From Hanleya hanleyi (Eukaryota > Mollusca > Polyplacophora > Lepidopleurida > Hanleyidae): 64,000 bases of DNA. The position numbers and the translations under genes are program-made. This document shows, piece by piece, positions 52,362 through 64,000 of the stretch. Within the stretch, counting starts at the first letter, position 1, and each line of letters begins with the position of its first letter. The notes under the pieces are model-generated. The model had not been told where the DNA came from and made no database searches. It was given only the letters and a program-made list of their open reading frames with translations. The DNA lies in the NCBI GenBank assembly GCA_036873755.1, contig JAVTVY010037099.1, forward strand, positions 91,902 to 155,901, given 5' to 3'.

Positions 52362-52842
52362 AGCCATGAGTCGTCTTCATGAACTTACATGTACACTCCG
52401 GGATCACACGACTCCCTGAGTCGTTCAGCTCTATCTGGCAATAAAACAACCCATCCCAACTCTCTGTCTATTAGATTTATCGAGTTCGGCAAGGAGTTTG
52501 TTTGCCATGAAGAGCTCATCCGTCTGCAACCAGTCTTCAAACATCAACGGCCGGTTGTTCTTCCGCCATTATCTTCGCACGGGTCACGTGATCCCCCCGA
52601 TACGATGCCGATCACTGGAAACGTACGAATTTAATGGAGAAGTTCAACCGGCCGTTGATATTCGAAGACTGATTGCAGACGGATAAGCTCTTCAGGGCAA
52701 ACAAACTCTTTGCCGAACTCGATAAATCTAATAGACAGAGAGTTGGGATGGGTTGTTTTATCGGCAGATAAAGCCGAACGACCCATGGAGCCGTGTAATC
52801 CCGGAGTGTACATGCAAGTTCATGAAGAGGACTCATGGCAAC
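52362..52842. mobile_element. Fold-back element, ~200 bp arms
   Basis: Arms 52362-52562 and 52638-52842 share gactcatgg..., ccgggagtgtacatg, tctgtctattagatttatcg, ggcaaagagtttgtttgcc and caacggccggttg in inverted order, around a ~75 bp loop. Frames in the arms mirror each other and are not genes. Confidence 0.8.
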
Positions 52843-53154
52843 TTGGCTATAAGCCACCTCACTACAAGACTAGCACTTCTGTTCATACTCTGATTTCATT
52901 GTGCAAGCCTCCCATTATGGCACTCCTCACGGCAAGTCAGCCTGTGATCAATATTCAAAATGACCAAATGAAGAAGAACAAGAATCTCCCGACTAGAATA
53001 TACCGGTCACGTTCTGTTAAGCCGGTATACACAAAACATACCCGCCAGCTGCCTAGCTTACTTCAGGAGTCGGATGGTCGTTACGACATTTGATTGGTGT
53101 ACTCAAACCTCCTGTAGCGTTTGATGTCAAGTATGCCAGAATATCCCTCCAACT

Positions 53155-53595
53155 AAAGCCCGGCGCCTGTCAGCTCAGGGGCTAGTTCTCGTGTGCGGGC
53201 AGTTTTTGGTGAGTTTTTGGCCTCGCGAGGCCAGGGGAAAAATATCAAACTTGTTTGATAATTTCGCCTCGTGATGCCCAGTCCTCAGCGCGTGAGGCGA
53301 ACGCAAGCCAACAGCTCAGCCGTTTTATCGGATCGGCCAATGAATCACATGTTATTTTCACGCGATTCATACGCACGACTCTTCAAAATGGTATTGAAGA
53401 AGACGTTATGCGGGAACTGAAATCAATTTCGTGAAACTTTTGCTCGCCGTGTGCGCTGGAACCAAACGAGAGGTAGCCCCTGAGCTGACAGGAAATTGAG
53501 GCCGTTAGCTCAGCTGATATCTCTCGTGTGCGCCGGGCTTTACTCGCCGTGTGCGCTGAAACCACACGAGAGCTGGCCGTGTGCGCCGCGCTTTA
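53155..53595. repeat. Inverted-repeat cluster with AAAGCCCGGCGC / GCGCCG(G/C)GCTTT ends
   Basis: aaagcccggcgcctgtcagctcaggggcta (53155-53184) has inverse pieces at 53473-53492 and 53531-53541, and a further end at 53583-53594 (gcgccgcgcttta). ctcgtgtg / cacacgag pairs recur. It looks like nested insertion or duplication of one TIR family. Confidence 0.6.
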
Positions 53596-54026
53596 GGTAA
53601 TGCTAGGAGTATAGCTTCGCGGTGGGACTGGTCCTGCCTAGGGACGATGTCAGCCTTCTGGTGTCACAATTGTTCTGTGAGCAATGGCTCATTTTAACCT
53701 ACCAATGCGAGCAAATGTCAGGGCAGCAGAAATAAAAGATTTGCGTCGTTTCATTTTTCGTGGCGGTTTGGGAAGGTGATCATTCATTTGACCTTCCTGG
53801 CTAACTAACGGCTTAGACTCAGAATCACGAGCCAAATCACGTGCGATGACGTCATCAGAAATGATGTTCAGCGGAATGATTCCCCAGTCTAACTTGGAGA
53901 TGGATATTTTACGAAAATCTATATTGGAAAGAAATATCCTGATGGTTTTCCGAAAGGGCTTGATATTCTGCTTGTGACCATGTCGTCTGCTCTACTGTAA
54001 CGCGGCGTGCCATTTGGCTTCTGCTA

Positions 54027-56740
54027 CACTGTAAAAATTGGCAACATGTTTAACGTCTCAAAGTGAAACATGATTTTGTCCCAACTTTTGGGACATGTGA
54101 GTACGTACATATTTCATTTTGAAACCGCTTCATGTTTCAATTTGAAACACGTATCCTCCTCATATGTGTCAATGGAGTCTCAATATTATACATGTCGTTA
54201 TTAAACATGTGTTCGTTTGAAACATGTGACATCCTGCACAGTGAAAGATGTGTTGTATGTACATGTCTCAATCTGAAACATGTTACGGCCGACTATATGT
54301 TTCAAAATGAAACGTCTAAGCCCAAACACGACTTTGTCCCAACTTTTTGGACATGTCGCAACCGAAACGGGGCCGAATATGTCTCAAACTTGGAAGTGTT
54401 TCAGAATAGTCTATCTTTATTACATGTTTCATCAGATCGCCAGATCGCCTGTGAAAGAAACAGAAAAACGTGAAACATTTATTATATTCAACATGCATCA
54501 GTTTTTATTCTCTTATCTTCGATGGAAGTCAAACTCGGGTATTAACCAGCAATTACCATAGGCTACAGGCAGGAACATATATAACAGACAAGCTTGCTCC
54601 TCAGGTTAACAATGAATATGATAATTACAGACAGATATATGTTCGGTACATCATCATTCCTGATGTGAACCCATTAATCATAGCGTGCAGATTGTTCATG
54701 ACAAATTATAATGTGCTCAAGTTTTAGCGAACTAGATCATTGATTCACATCAAATGGTAAATTTACATTCAGATATTAACCAAAATGATAATTTACTTAA
54801 GTTGTCCCATCGGTCTGTTGACATGACACAGCCTAATCCAGCACACAGGAAGCAGTTGTACAGATATAGACCATACTTGCTGATTTAGATACATGAATGT
54901 CTGTAACTTGAAAATGACTTCTTATTATCAGCTCGCGGTAAATACAGTCGTTGAAATTCCATTCCGTTTCGGGGAATGGAATACGGATCGCAGATGATTA
55001 TTATAATCACGGAGTCCTGGAATCGTCTCGAGTTCTTACAACAGTGGCCACAGTCAGTGAGGAAGGAGGAACACTGTTTCACACACCAACAATATTCAAT
55101 ATTTTCATAACGATAAAAAATAATATCCCTTCTCGCCTCCTAGTTTCATCTTCGCATATCCAAGTTGAATACTACACGTGTTGCCTTGGCTGAACTAACA
55201 CAATATCTGATAAGAAATACGAGTTTGGTGATGTCATAGCTCTATAAATATTCTGTGATCCATATTAAGAGGAGTGCAACGTATGACCTCTTTAAAATTC
55301 AAATTTGATTGGCTATTCGAAAGAAATTAACATCAATACAACCACCGCTTGCCATATTTGGAAATCACACAGGCTGACATCAAAGAAAATCCTCGCTGCA
55401 CTGTGTTGGCAAGCTCCTATCTTGATTGGCTATTTGATATCACGTCCGTTCCCCAGTTTGAACAGTTTACTCTATTCATTAGGTCAAGGTAAATGCCGGA
55501 ACAGTATTTAACTTGAAATGTGAAGATGCCTGGTTTGGTGTCATTTGTGTCACACAATGGCCGAATCCTGCGCAAGGCTGTAATCGTATATAGAGCAATC
55601 TTATTGACTATGTCCAGAAAATCTCCTGATGCGCTACACACATTTAAAATACTGGATGTAGCTTTGGCCACACAGACAACACAGTTGTTGTTTCTTCCAA
55701 CACGAACTCTCATTGGTGCCCCATCAATTCACTCTTTTTTTGTTGGTATGAATGTTTAACGAGATCACTCCTAATCCTCCCAAACATGAAGGGGCCTCAT
55801 GCCGTCACCCAAAACTTTCTACGCTATATCTCCGAAACAACAAATTATTAGGAGCTGACACTGCCTGATTTTACAGCGTATTATATTTGAGTCAGTTTGT
55901 CCCTATTACCCCTCACAGAAAAGGATCATTGGTAAATTTAAAGTGGGGGTCATGTGGTGTACGAGAAAAGTGGCGTTTTATCTGTTTATTCGAGTTTTTT
56001 TCTTTGGGGGGGGGGGATAAAAGCGTCCATGAACTATTTTATTTGACATCAGATAATTCTTCTCTAATGTACTATATAGTTTACTTCGGAGAACGTAGCA
56101 CAAATAAACGAAATGGAAAACTTGACCGAAAAGTCGACCAAAAATTCATATTTAGAATATGACGTAACCGTGAAGTGTTCAAGAATAGGATTTTTTGGAT
56201 TTTTGTACTTTCTAGCAGAGCAGACCACAAGATATATTGTGGGTGCTTTTAGACCCAAGCAGGAAAAAAATATTTAGTGGTGAGGAGGCGTCTCTTCCCA
56301 GGCCTTGGCAGGCCTCAAATACCCTAGACCTGGATGAGTTATATTATGATGCAAATAATTCAATTAAATTGGTCGGTCTGTTTATTCTCAATACCGACAG
56401 ATATGTTCACGATCACTAAAGACCAGAAATAATTGTTTGGAAACCAGTGGTTCCATGTATCAGGCAGCATTATCCGTCTTTATACTGTCTTCCTTGAGAC
56501 ATGTCGCCTTTGCGACTCGGTTATACGTGTTTCGGCTTTAATGTTTCAAACAGCTATTCGGGTCATTATAGTGAAACGGCAACGCGAGTGAAACATGTCA
56601 CTACCCTCAAATAGCTGTATTCTTACGTCTATCAGACATATTTTCATGGGAAAACAGGGTGAAACATGTAGCATTAATAGTATCTCACATGTTACCCATC
56701 TCAAAATGAAACGTTAAGCATGTAACCGCTTTTTGCAGTG
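54027..56740. mobile_element. 2.7 kb TIR element with ACATGTTTCA subterminal repeats
   Basis: TIRs CACTGTAAAAATTGG..ACATGTTTAACG and CACTGCAAAAAGCGG..ACATGCTTAACG (inverted), flanked by TA (54025-54026 and 56741-56742). Both subterminal regions (54050-54450 and 56490-56720) hold many (t)gaaacatgt / acatgtttca copies in both orientations, likely transposase binding sites. No transposase frame is recognised in the 2.7 kb, so it is non-autonomous. Confidence 0.75.
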
Positions 56741-56786
56741 TACCGCTTGGAGATCGGCACTCAATAAAATCAAGATCGCAAACTAC

Positions 56787-57543
56787 TTCGGAAGGAACTT
56801 GAATTCCGGAGTGAGCAACACATCTTGAGCTTTTTCAGATATAAAATCCAGAATATGTGTGTCCATCTGAACTGACCGTAGGACCGTGTGATTACAAGCA
56901 GAGACAGAACGGTCTTCACGTTGATAAAAGCGTCCGGAAAGGTTGAAACATGTGTCACGCAGATCCACCAAACCGTAGAGATCGACAGCGTTCAACACAC
57001 CAACAACGGATGTAATGTCGACATTCACGCTTCCGCCGTAGAGGTACAGCACGAGACGTCGGAAAAAGTCAGTATCAAAATGCTCCACCATGATGGAAAG
57101 CTTACTAGGGTTCGATGTTGTTGCTTTCGGTCTGCCGCAAGATTCTATCGAAGACTCGCTTCTTCTCCTTCGAAACTGTTTTATCTTCGAGAACAGACTG
57201 TTACTTCTCGGCGGCGTTGATGAACGTATATCACCCAAATTCTGGTTAGAATGAATTATATCGTGGAAAACTCGGCTTCTGGTCGCCAAGATGGCTTTGG
57301 CTGCGTACACCGGGGTTCTATCTTTGCCAACTAGGAATTCGACGTCGCACAATTCGGGCATTCCAAGAATAAATTTCAGACCCTCGCAGATTTCTTGGGT
57401 ATTTTTGAATTCAGCATCAGTCCTGTTGTCCTGGAAATTTGTATCAGGAGTGGTACCTTTATCAGAGACAATCGGCGTTGAAGCGATGTCCTCGGCAATA
57501 TCGCCACCGGAAACGGACACTCTAAAGGTGTCTTGATCGTCTG
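56787..57543 (-). CDS. BTB/POZ-domain gene exon (serine-enriched protein-like)
   Basis: About 250 codons, minus strand. After an acidic lead the BTB fold reads MPELCDVEFLVGKDRTPVYA and KAILATRSRVFHDIIHS, a ~40-residue Ser/Arg-rich loop (RRRRSESSIES), then HFDTDFFRRLVLYLYGGSVN and LNAVDLYGLVDLRD. It ends in the start of a BACK domain, ILDFISEKAQDVLL...FLP. Insertion of a basic loop within BTB is as in Drosophila-type serine-enriched protein; BTB proteins dimerise and often act as adaptors. Upstream in frame is a stop with no ATG, but gctaatcagtcttag gives a branch point and acceptor at ~57544. At the other end cgaa|gtagtt is a donor at 56786. So this is an internal exon; other exons are not found. 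Confidence 0.8.
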
Positions 57544-58750
57544 CTAAGACTGATTAGCAAAGCCCATCGCCGGAGTCCACACGGAACATGTTCACTTTCT
57601 AAATAGAGATAATTTGGATGAAATTTGATGTAAATTCGTGGGGTGTTTCAAGGACAAGGACGGTCTGCCGTTATAATGATTATGTTCGATATTCACGCGC
57701 TTTATACATTCGCGGTTCTATACTTCCGCTGTCACTCGATACGGCTTGGAGTTTTCATACTTTAGTGAAAAGAGTGACAAAACCCAGGTAGTAGGCTTGG
57801 ATATGGTTATTCTCGTTCACGGGAGTTTCTTTCAGACACGTGATTGCCTTTGTCGACCATTCGACTTTCACCCCCGGAGGTCTGTGATCATCCAAATTAA
57901 GCCATTCTAGCGCTCGTTCTTAAAGAATGGATTGTTCAGAGAGTGTTATCTAAAAACCTAACACAACTTGGCTTCCAAATACTGCCGAGCAATATATAGG
58001 AACGTTACCAACATTTCTTTGACAAGTTTAGAAAAGTATAATTAGATACAAATTTAGAAGATTTATTGTTGGTGATTCTCCTTTCGAACTGATTCTCCTG
58101 AACTACAATACAACGCTGTGTATTTGGATGTATGTTCTGTAATTGGTGATCAATACGTAACAAACATCGACTCTTGTTGCTAAAGTATAAATGCAATATT
58201 ATACTCATACAAACAAAAAAACAAACAATATTTTCTTATTTTGTCAATTTGTTAATATTTCGGTTTAAAATTGGTGCCTTTACCAGGTAGGGGAGTTTCG
58301 GCCAATGGAACTGTCAATCAGGCTTAGCCCAGTTGAGTGACAGCAAAGTCGTGTTTCAAATGAGCCTTATGTCGATAAACTCCATCGCCTGGGCAATGCA
58401 ACTGTAAAAGGAGTCCAGTGACATATCTCAGATTGTCGTTCGATGAAATGAAACTGATTATTTCTAGCCAAACTGGCTGATAAATATAACGCCACTAACA
58501 GATTTTGAATTGTAAGCAACAAATGAATGCTAAGGTCAAAGCATTGTATTCTTTATAGAAGTGGTAATGGGAGTCTTGCACAATATCAATGAGCGACACC
58601 TGAATACCTGAGCGACACATCCATACTGTCTGGATGAACCGGAAGTACCCGTTCCGGACATTGATTGGTTAACTGGCTTCAGAGAGGTGTAAAATAGCAA
58701 AAGGACATGAAAATCACACCGACTGCATGAGTAGTAGAGAAAAGACCGAT
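57544..58750. other. No gene recognised (presumed intron/5' side of the BTB gene)
   Basis: AT-rich sequence without motif-bearing frames or clear repeats. Confidence 0.3.
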
Positions 58751-58879
58751 TCCTTATCATTGACCTACTTATTTGTTCCCCCCGGGTAAAATTTAAGGGG
58801 TCTCAAGGTCATCTGGCGATCACGTGATCAAAGCATGTACTGACCTGTCTAGGCTATAGTTCCGGGACAATAGATAGCC

Positions 58880-59000
58880 TTTGCAGGTCAAAAATAGTTC
58901 CATGTATTCCTCCGCGGTGATGCGGTCTGGTGGTGATGTGGTCTGCCTCCGCGGGCAGAAAGTAGTCCCACGGAATGTACCCCCTGACTGGGGGGTTTTC
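58880..59000. repeat. Dispersed repeat shared with 24930-25000
   Basis: ccgcggtgatgcggtctgg.ggtgatg.ggtc.gcctccgcgg.cagaaagtagtc in the same order as the earlier copy. AGTAGTAGAGAAA lies just before at 58730. Confidence 0.7.
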
Positions 59001-59557
59001 CCCGCTCGCAGCGCGCTACATAAAACTTATAGTCATCAACTTAATCTATACGTGTTGGCCGAGTCTTCACTCGCCGTATACACGCAGCTCAATGAAATGC
59101 CCGCTCCAAACCTAGACCAAATACACGTACTTGGGCTGTGAGCTGATTTCATTGGCTCTCTCTATTTTACTATAGTGCGCTTGCATTCTAACATTGATGG
59201 GTTACATTTTGGCCCCATCCTACACCACTGATTTCAGTTTGACTGAATCTCCACATTGGGCAATTATTCATTATGAATAAAACACACAAGACAGCGTTTT
59301 TTGGTGAGATCTTTTTTTATTCAGTAACAACAACAACGTGAGAACAACCATGTGAAAATTGAAGCCCAGAACAGGGGGTGCCTTATCAAAGGCGGTTGGT
59401 ACCCATAAAATTATTGAACCTATATGCAACAGTTAATTCGGTGCAATATCATCAGTCATAGAACATATATATCAAAGGCGTTTGGTACCCATACAAATTG
59501 AATTATAGAACAGTTCCTTAGTCCAGTGGAATATTCGCAGTGTTCGTATTTATCACT

Positions 59558-59860
59558 CTAAATGTCAAGATAGGTTGTAGTCACTCCATCGGGAAGCACT
59601 TTGCGCTTGGGGTAAAAGTATGTGAAGGCGTCCCGTTCCTGGGTGTACGAGCGCATCTGGTGGTCGATGATACGGAAACCTCGGTTAGTGCCACTCGCAC
59701 TGGCCTGGCTCTGGAGGACATTCAGGTACAGAGCCTTGCTGATGTTAGAGTCGCGTCGACTCACCCCCTTACAACTGAATTTGTTGTCATCACCGTCACA
59801 AAAGTAAGTTTTCGAACACAGGGCGATCATGGCATTAGTTAACTTTGGAATGATTTGCAA
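59558..59860 (-). pseudogene. Polinton-type DNA polymerase B, C-terminal fragment
   Basis: A 100-codon frame holding IALCSKTYFCDGDDNKFSCK, NRGFRIIDHQM, YTQERDAFTYFYPKRKVL and PDGVTTTYLDI with stop. This resembles the C-terminal end of protein-primed family B polymerases in Polinton-type elements; I rate the match as likely, not certain. The remaining polymerase is absent. Its 3' flank (59275-59360) is an inverted match to the 3' flank of the capsid-protease fragment at 23480-23572, so both come from the same element family with gene sets ending toward a shared sequence. Confidence 0.55.
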
Positions 59861-60199
59861 TTGGTCTCAATATCCAATATGGTGGCTAAAATCGTACTGA
59901 ATCTCACTTTTACACTTGTGCTGGAATATCTATGTTGTGCCCATGAAGTTAGAGTTTTTCCTGGTTACATGGTAGGACGAATCAAATGCCTTTATTTCAG
60001 AGTAATTTGTAGTCCACAAAAAGTGCAATATGGCCGCCAAACTGGCGACCAAAAATAATTGAATTGGATAGCTGCTGTTTATGTTCGTCCACTAGTGGAC
60101 TGTACGTCTTGAAATTCGGGCTAGGTAGTTGCCTAATACATTTAGATCATTACTAAAGCTTTCATTGTGTCAAACAGTGTCCTTGTCATGGTGTGGCTG

Positions 60200-63100
60200 T
60201 GACGTCATGATGCACATGTATAGTCAAGGTGTAGGCTCAGTAGATAAATAGCATTTTTTAGCTGCACAAGGGTGTTTGGGCGATCTAGGTGAAATCTTGG
60301 GTGCAAATGGGGTGTGGATGGTGACTTGGTAAAGCTCTCGTGGTGCAGAAATATAAGACTGGGGGAAGCTCTCGAGGTTTAGATTACTTTTGGAGTGGTT
60401 TTGACCGGAAGTGACGCCAAGGTACGCATGCTTACTCGAGGACTAGTACTGACCAGGCCTGTTCGGTTGTGCAGGGTAGTGTTTTGGGTGATATACATGT
60501 GGAGGCCATCCTGGGTCGAAATATAGCATGTTGCGTATTGTAATGAAGCTCTAGTGGTGTAGGATATGACTCGAAGTGCTGTCTATGTGAGTATGAGGTC
60601 ATCTGTAACATCATCAGTATTAAAGAAAGTGCAGATTATGCTCGGGGTACGCACTTGAGACATCTCGACATCAAATCCAAAGCACTAGTCCACAGGGGTG
60701 ACTAGTGAAATGTGGCCCTTGGAGATGTATGACGTGTATCCAGAGAAGACCGGTCGTGACGTCATTAGTAGCAGAGAAATCACATTTTCAACTGCTCACC
60801 AGTGACTAGGCTCCTAGTTACTCTGATATACACTAAAATAATTAAGGGTAAGTAATGGTATGTAGACCTTTGAGATACTTGTAGACACTAGAATGGAGCC
60901 AGAGAAGACAGATCACATGACTGTTGGCTCTTCAGTAGTAGAGAAACCGCAATTTGAGATGGAATGGTGCGTAATTGTGGGTGCATGGATTGTGACCCTG
61001 GTTGTAAAGTGGGTATGTGTGGCAAAAACATATTGTTTACAGCTAATGCATATATCTAGCACAGTTACATGTAGTACCCATACCAACATCACAGGGGATT
61101 ACTGACAATAAGGTCATTTTCTGCCAATCAAGCAGTGAGGAGTATGCCCTTTTTTCTGGCCACCAATCAGATTCCCGCTTAGTTCTACTTAGGCTTAGAG
61201 GCGAGCACCATGCACACATGTTGAGTTAGATGGAAATATGGCAGAGGTGTAAGACGATAGCGAATTAATGTGCAGAGGTTTTTGGAAGTCTGTGTGATGA
61301 TTTCGGCCTGGATTCATTTAACTGAATGACATGAAGCCGATATTATATACTAATGTCATTATGAAAGTACTGGTAACATTTATATCCAATTATTTTTAGG
61401 ATGACTTCTTGGTAAAGCACAAATACTCGTGCTAGATGAGCCAGTCTCATGCAAAGCCCATTGAGCTGTGGATCTTGTAATGGGAATGTACATCTGGTTA
61501 TCCCGTCAAATTGTCTTCCATCCATCAACAATTTCTTGTCCGGTACATATCTCATCTGGTCCATATCTTGTCCAGTACATCTCGTCCAGGCAATATCTTG
61601 TCTGGTCCATATCTTGTCCGGTCCATATCTTGGTTACTATTTGATGAATAACTCTGAAACTTACATGGAAGATGCTCAGTACCTTGCCAATGTGCACCGT
61701 TAGATTTTTTTTACGCATTTGGATGATATCCCACAGAGTTATGGCCCTTTATCATTCATCTGTCAACAATGTCTTGTCCGGTCCATATATCAGTTACTGT
61801 TTGCTGCACAACAATATAACTTACATGGAAGATGCTTATTACCTTGCCGATGTGCACTGTCATGTTTTTGCTCATTTCAATAACTTCCCACAGAGTTATG
61901 ACTCCTTATCCTGTCCGGCAACAATTTCTTCCCACAGAGTTATGGCCCTTTATCATTCATCTGTCAACAATGTCTTGTCCGGTCCATATATCAGTTACTG
62001 TTTGCTGCACAACAATATAACTTACATGGAAGATGCTTATTACCTTGCCGATGTGCACTGTCATGTTTTTGCTCATTTCAATAACTTCCCACAGAGTTAT
62101 GACTCCTTATCCTGTCCGGCAACAATTTCTTGTTCAGTCGATATCTCAGTTATTATTTGATAACTAGACTGACGACTACTTATTCGAGTTTCTTTCGCAG
62201 TCCCCTGATCTGTCGATGTGTTATCTGTCAAAACCACAATTTAGGCATATGTGCATACGCGGGTAGTCAACTTCCTTCCTCTGCAACCAGTGAGTTGATT
62301 GGAAGAGAGCTCACTGGTATAATCTGATATCTCTCATTCATATTCGTTGAATATTATACCTGGCCATTTGGCTAACAGCATGGCTCAATCTGCATGGCTG
62401 ATTGAAGAAAACGAACAGGAAAAATGGGGACAATACTAGGCCCAATGCTGAAAAGCTCTTGTTATGTAAACTCCTACAGTACACAGGTCATGGTGTGACT
62501 TCTACATCATGGGGCACATGTACTCTCGAGAGTAGTAGGAAAAGCACAGACACAGGCGAATGCACACTTGGATGGATGAAAAATACACCCCATATGCTTC
62601 ATGGTGGCTTCTAATTGGAGCGAACACAGCCGAGGATGCATCCGATACATAGATAATAGCATACAAGAATTGTAAACATGTCCAATGTGACTCCACCAGG
62701 TTGGATGTGATGTACTGGATTAGAGAGATATGTAGAGAGCTGGAAACAGTTGGCATCTTCTGACTAAAAAGCAACCCTATGACTCCACAGGGAAGTCTTC
62801 CTTCAGCAGCATCTCGCATTCAGACTAGAATAGGGAGGATTTTCCCAGGGGGAGGTAACTCTGCCAGACTAGATAGAACCTTCATGCCCTGCCCACTATG
62901 CCCTATTACCCATGAGATCCCCCACACCCACCTGTATGGCTCATTCAGTCTGGATGGTCCATCGATCATCCAAACATGCTCATGTGTACACCTACAATGC
63001 CATCTATCTCAACTACTCATCACGTCACTTCCGGTCAAAACCACACAAATAGTACATGTGTCGTCTACATTCCCAGAGCTTTAATAAGTTGATCATCTGC

Positions 63101-64000
63101 ATCCAAGGTCGACATGCCCATCCTATGGGTTAGTGTATAGGGGTGTAGCCGCTTGGTCCCAAGTGCGGTCCTAATCCGAAAGCATTTGTGCCTTCTCTAC
63201 TACTGATGACATCACGGTCACGTAACCCGTTGTCTCTTGCTATACTCCATCTCCAAGGGCCATATACCACTAGTTACCTATATGGGCTAACATATGTGCT
63301 TTTCATCCATCCAAGTGAGCATTCGCCTGTGTCTCCACTTTCCCTACTATTCCGGAGTGTACATATTCACCATAAGTCACACCATGGCCTGTGTACTATA
63401 ACTTTACACAACAAGAGCTTTACATAGAATTCCCCACTTTGGGCCCAATATGGTCCACATATACCAACTTTACAACCGGGGTCGCAATCCACACACATAT
63501 ACGCACCATTCCATCCCAAACTGTGGTTTCTCTGCTACCGAAGATGTTCTAGTCATGTGATCTGTCTTCTTTGGCTCGAATCCAGTGTCTACATGTATCT
63601 CAAAGGTCTAAATACCACTACTTAACCCTACATGTTAGTGTATAGTAAAGTACCCAGGCATCAAGTCCCTGGTGAGCATTCGAAAATACGTTTTTTCTAC
63701 TACAAATGATGTCGCAGATGACTCAGTCATGTGACCTGCCTTTTCTGGATACTGGATACATTTCAGTGTCTACATAAATCTCCCAAGGACCTCATTCCAC
63801 TGGTCACCCCCTGTGGACTAGTGTTTACGAGTGTATGTAGGGCTGTCTCAAGTGCGTACTCCGAGCATATCTGTGCTTTCTCTCATACTCAGATCTCGGA
63901 TGATGTTAGAGATGATGCCCACAGGACCACATTCCTCAAGTCATATTCTACACCATGAGAGCTTCACTACAAGAACCTGCCTTCTATATTTTGACCCAGG
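60200..64000. repeat. Large imperfect palindrome
   Basis: 60500-60720 is inverse to 63780-64000 (actagtccacaggggtgac, gtacgcacttgaga, gaagctct.gtggtgtag). 60860-60985 is inverse to 63470-63625 (tttgagatac.tgtagacact, ggaatggtgcg). 62475-62620 is inverse to 63290-63395 (gtacacaggtcatggtgtgac, gcgaatg..cacttggatgga). An insertion (~61000-62440) enlarges the left arm. The palindrome may continue past the window end. No gene is recognised. Confidence 0.7.
61729..62130 (+). repeat. ~200 bp unit in two near-identical tandem copies
   Basis: cccacagagttatggccctt starts units at 61730 and 61930; each runs through gtcttgtccggtccatatat and ends cctgtccggcaacaatttct. A weaker partial unit lies before at 61530-61700. 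Confidence 0.9.

Noticed and set aside
53383..53565. 60-codon minus frame
   Set aside because: It lies across inverted-repeat copies; no motif.

Overview
This window looks like accessory, repeat-dense DNA from an invertebrate, most likely a mollusc. The evidence is a 5S-rRNA-derived SINE with a (CACT)n-type tail, tandem-repeat elements headed by a hairpin and CCGT repeats, MULE, Penelope-like and Polinton-type remnants, and only two recognisable host genes. There are no bacterial operons, no rRNA operon and no CRISPR array. Most open frames are short and come from repeats. The species assignment is inference.

Layout. Bases 1-5830 hold three or four elements built from ~150-155 bp tandem monomers, including an array with a 1.08 kb higher-order duplication. 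Bases 6250-9530 hold a fold-back element, two MITEs and a host gene for the BBSome-interacting protein BBIP1 (minus strand, 7469-7705). Bases 9650-16020 hold a palindromic MULE derivative with a PHD-finger exon in both arms and the end of a transposase in one, another fold-back element, and a LINE reverse transcriptase sitting at the apex of a palindrome. Bases 16893-25175 hold another tandem-repeat element, then a mosaic of Polinton/Maverick-like fragments (capsid-like gene, adenain-type protease, an acidic protein pair inside an inverted repeat) and the 5S SINE.

Bases 25176-27845 are a decayed Penelope-like element whose GIY-YIG domain precedes the reverse transcriptase (Naiad-like permuted order). 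Bases 28245-35990 are a Ty3/Gypsy LTR element with a rearranged inside: gag-pro-integrase followed by gag-pro-RT-RNaseH-integrase, with LTRs rich in a 17-nt palindrome. Bases 36525-43170 contain a ~1.96 kb sequence with TG...CA ends present twice in direct orientation (the second copy split by a LINE) and a third truncated, inverted copy at 48900. Its presumed transcript carries a regular series of small hairpins with base-pair covariation. Bases 43951-48303 are a 4.35 kb fold-back element with 1.2 kb arms packed with CGACGTCG. Bases 50000-52850 hold Polinton-related debris, two tRNA-Leu-like sequences and a fold-back. Bases 54027-56740 are a TIR element lying beside an exon of a BTB/POZ gene (56787-57543, minus). 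Bases 58750-64000 hold a further Polinton polymerase-like fragment and a large imperfect palindrome.

The genes do not form a pathway. The common theme is inverted duplication: at least ten separate fold-back structures lie in 64 kb, several containing gene pieces. The hairpin array with covariation, the gene-bearing palindromic MULE, the CGACGTCG fold-back and the permuted Penelope-like element deserve the closest look. All family names rest on motif recognition by eye; no database search was run.
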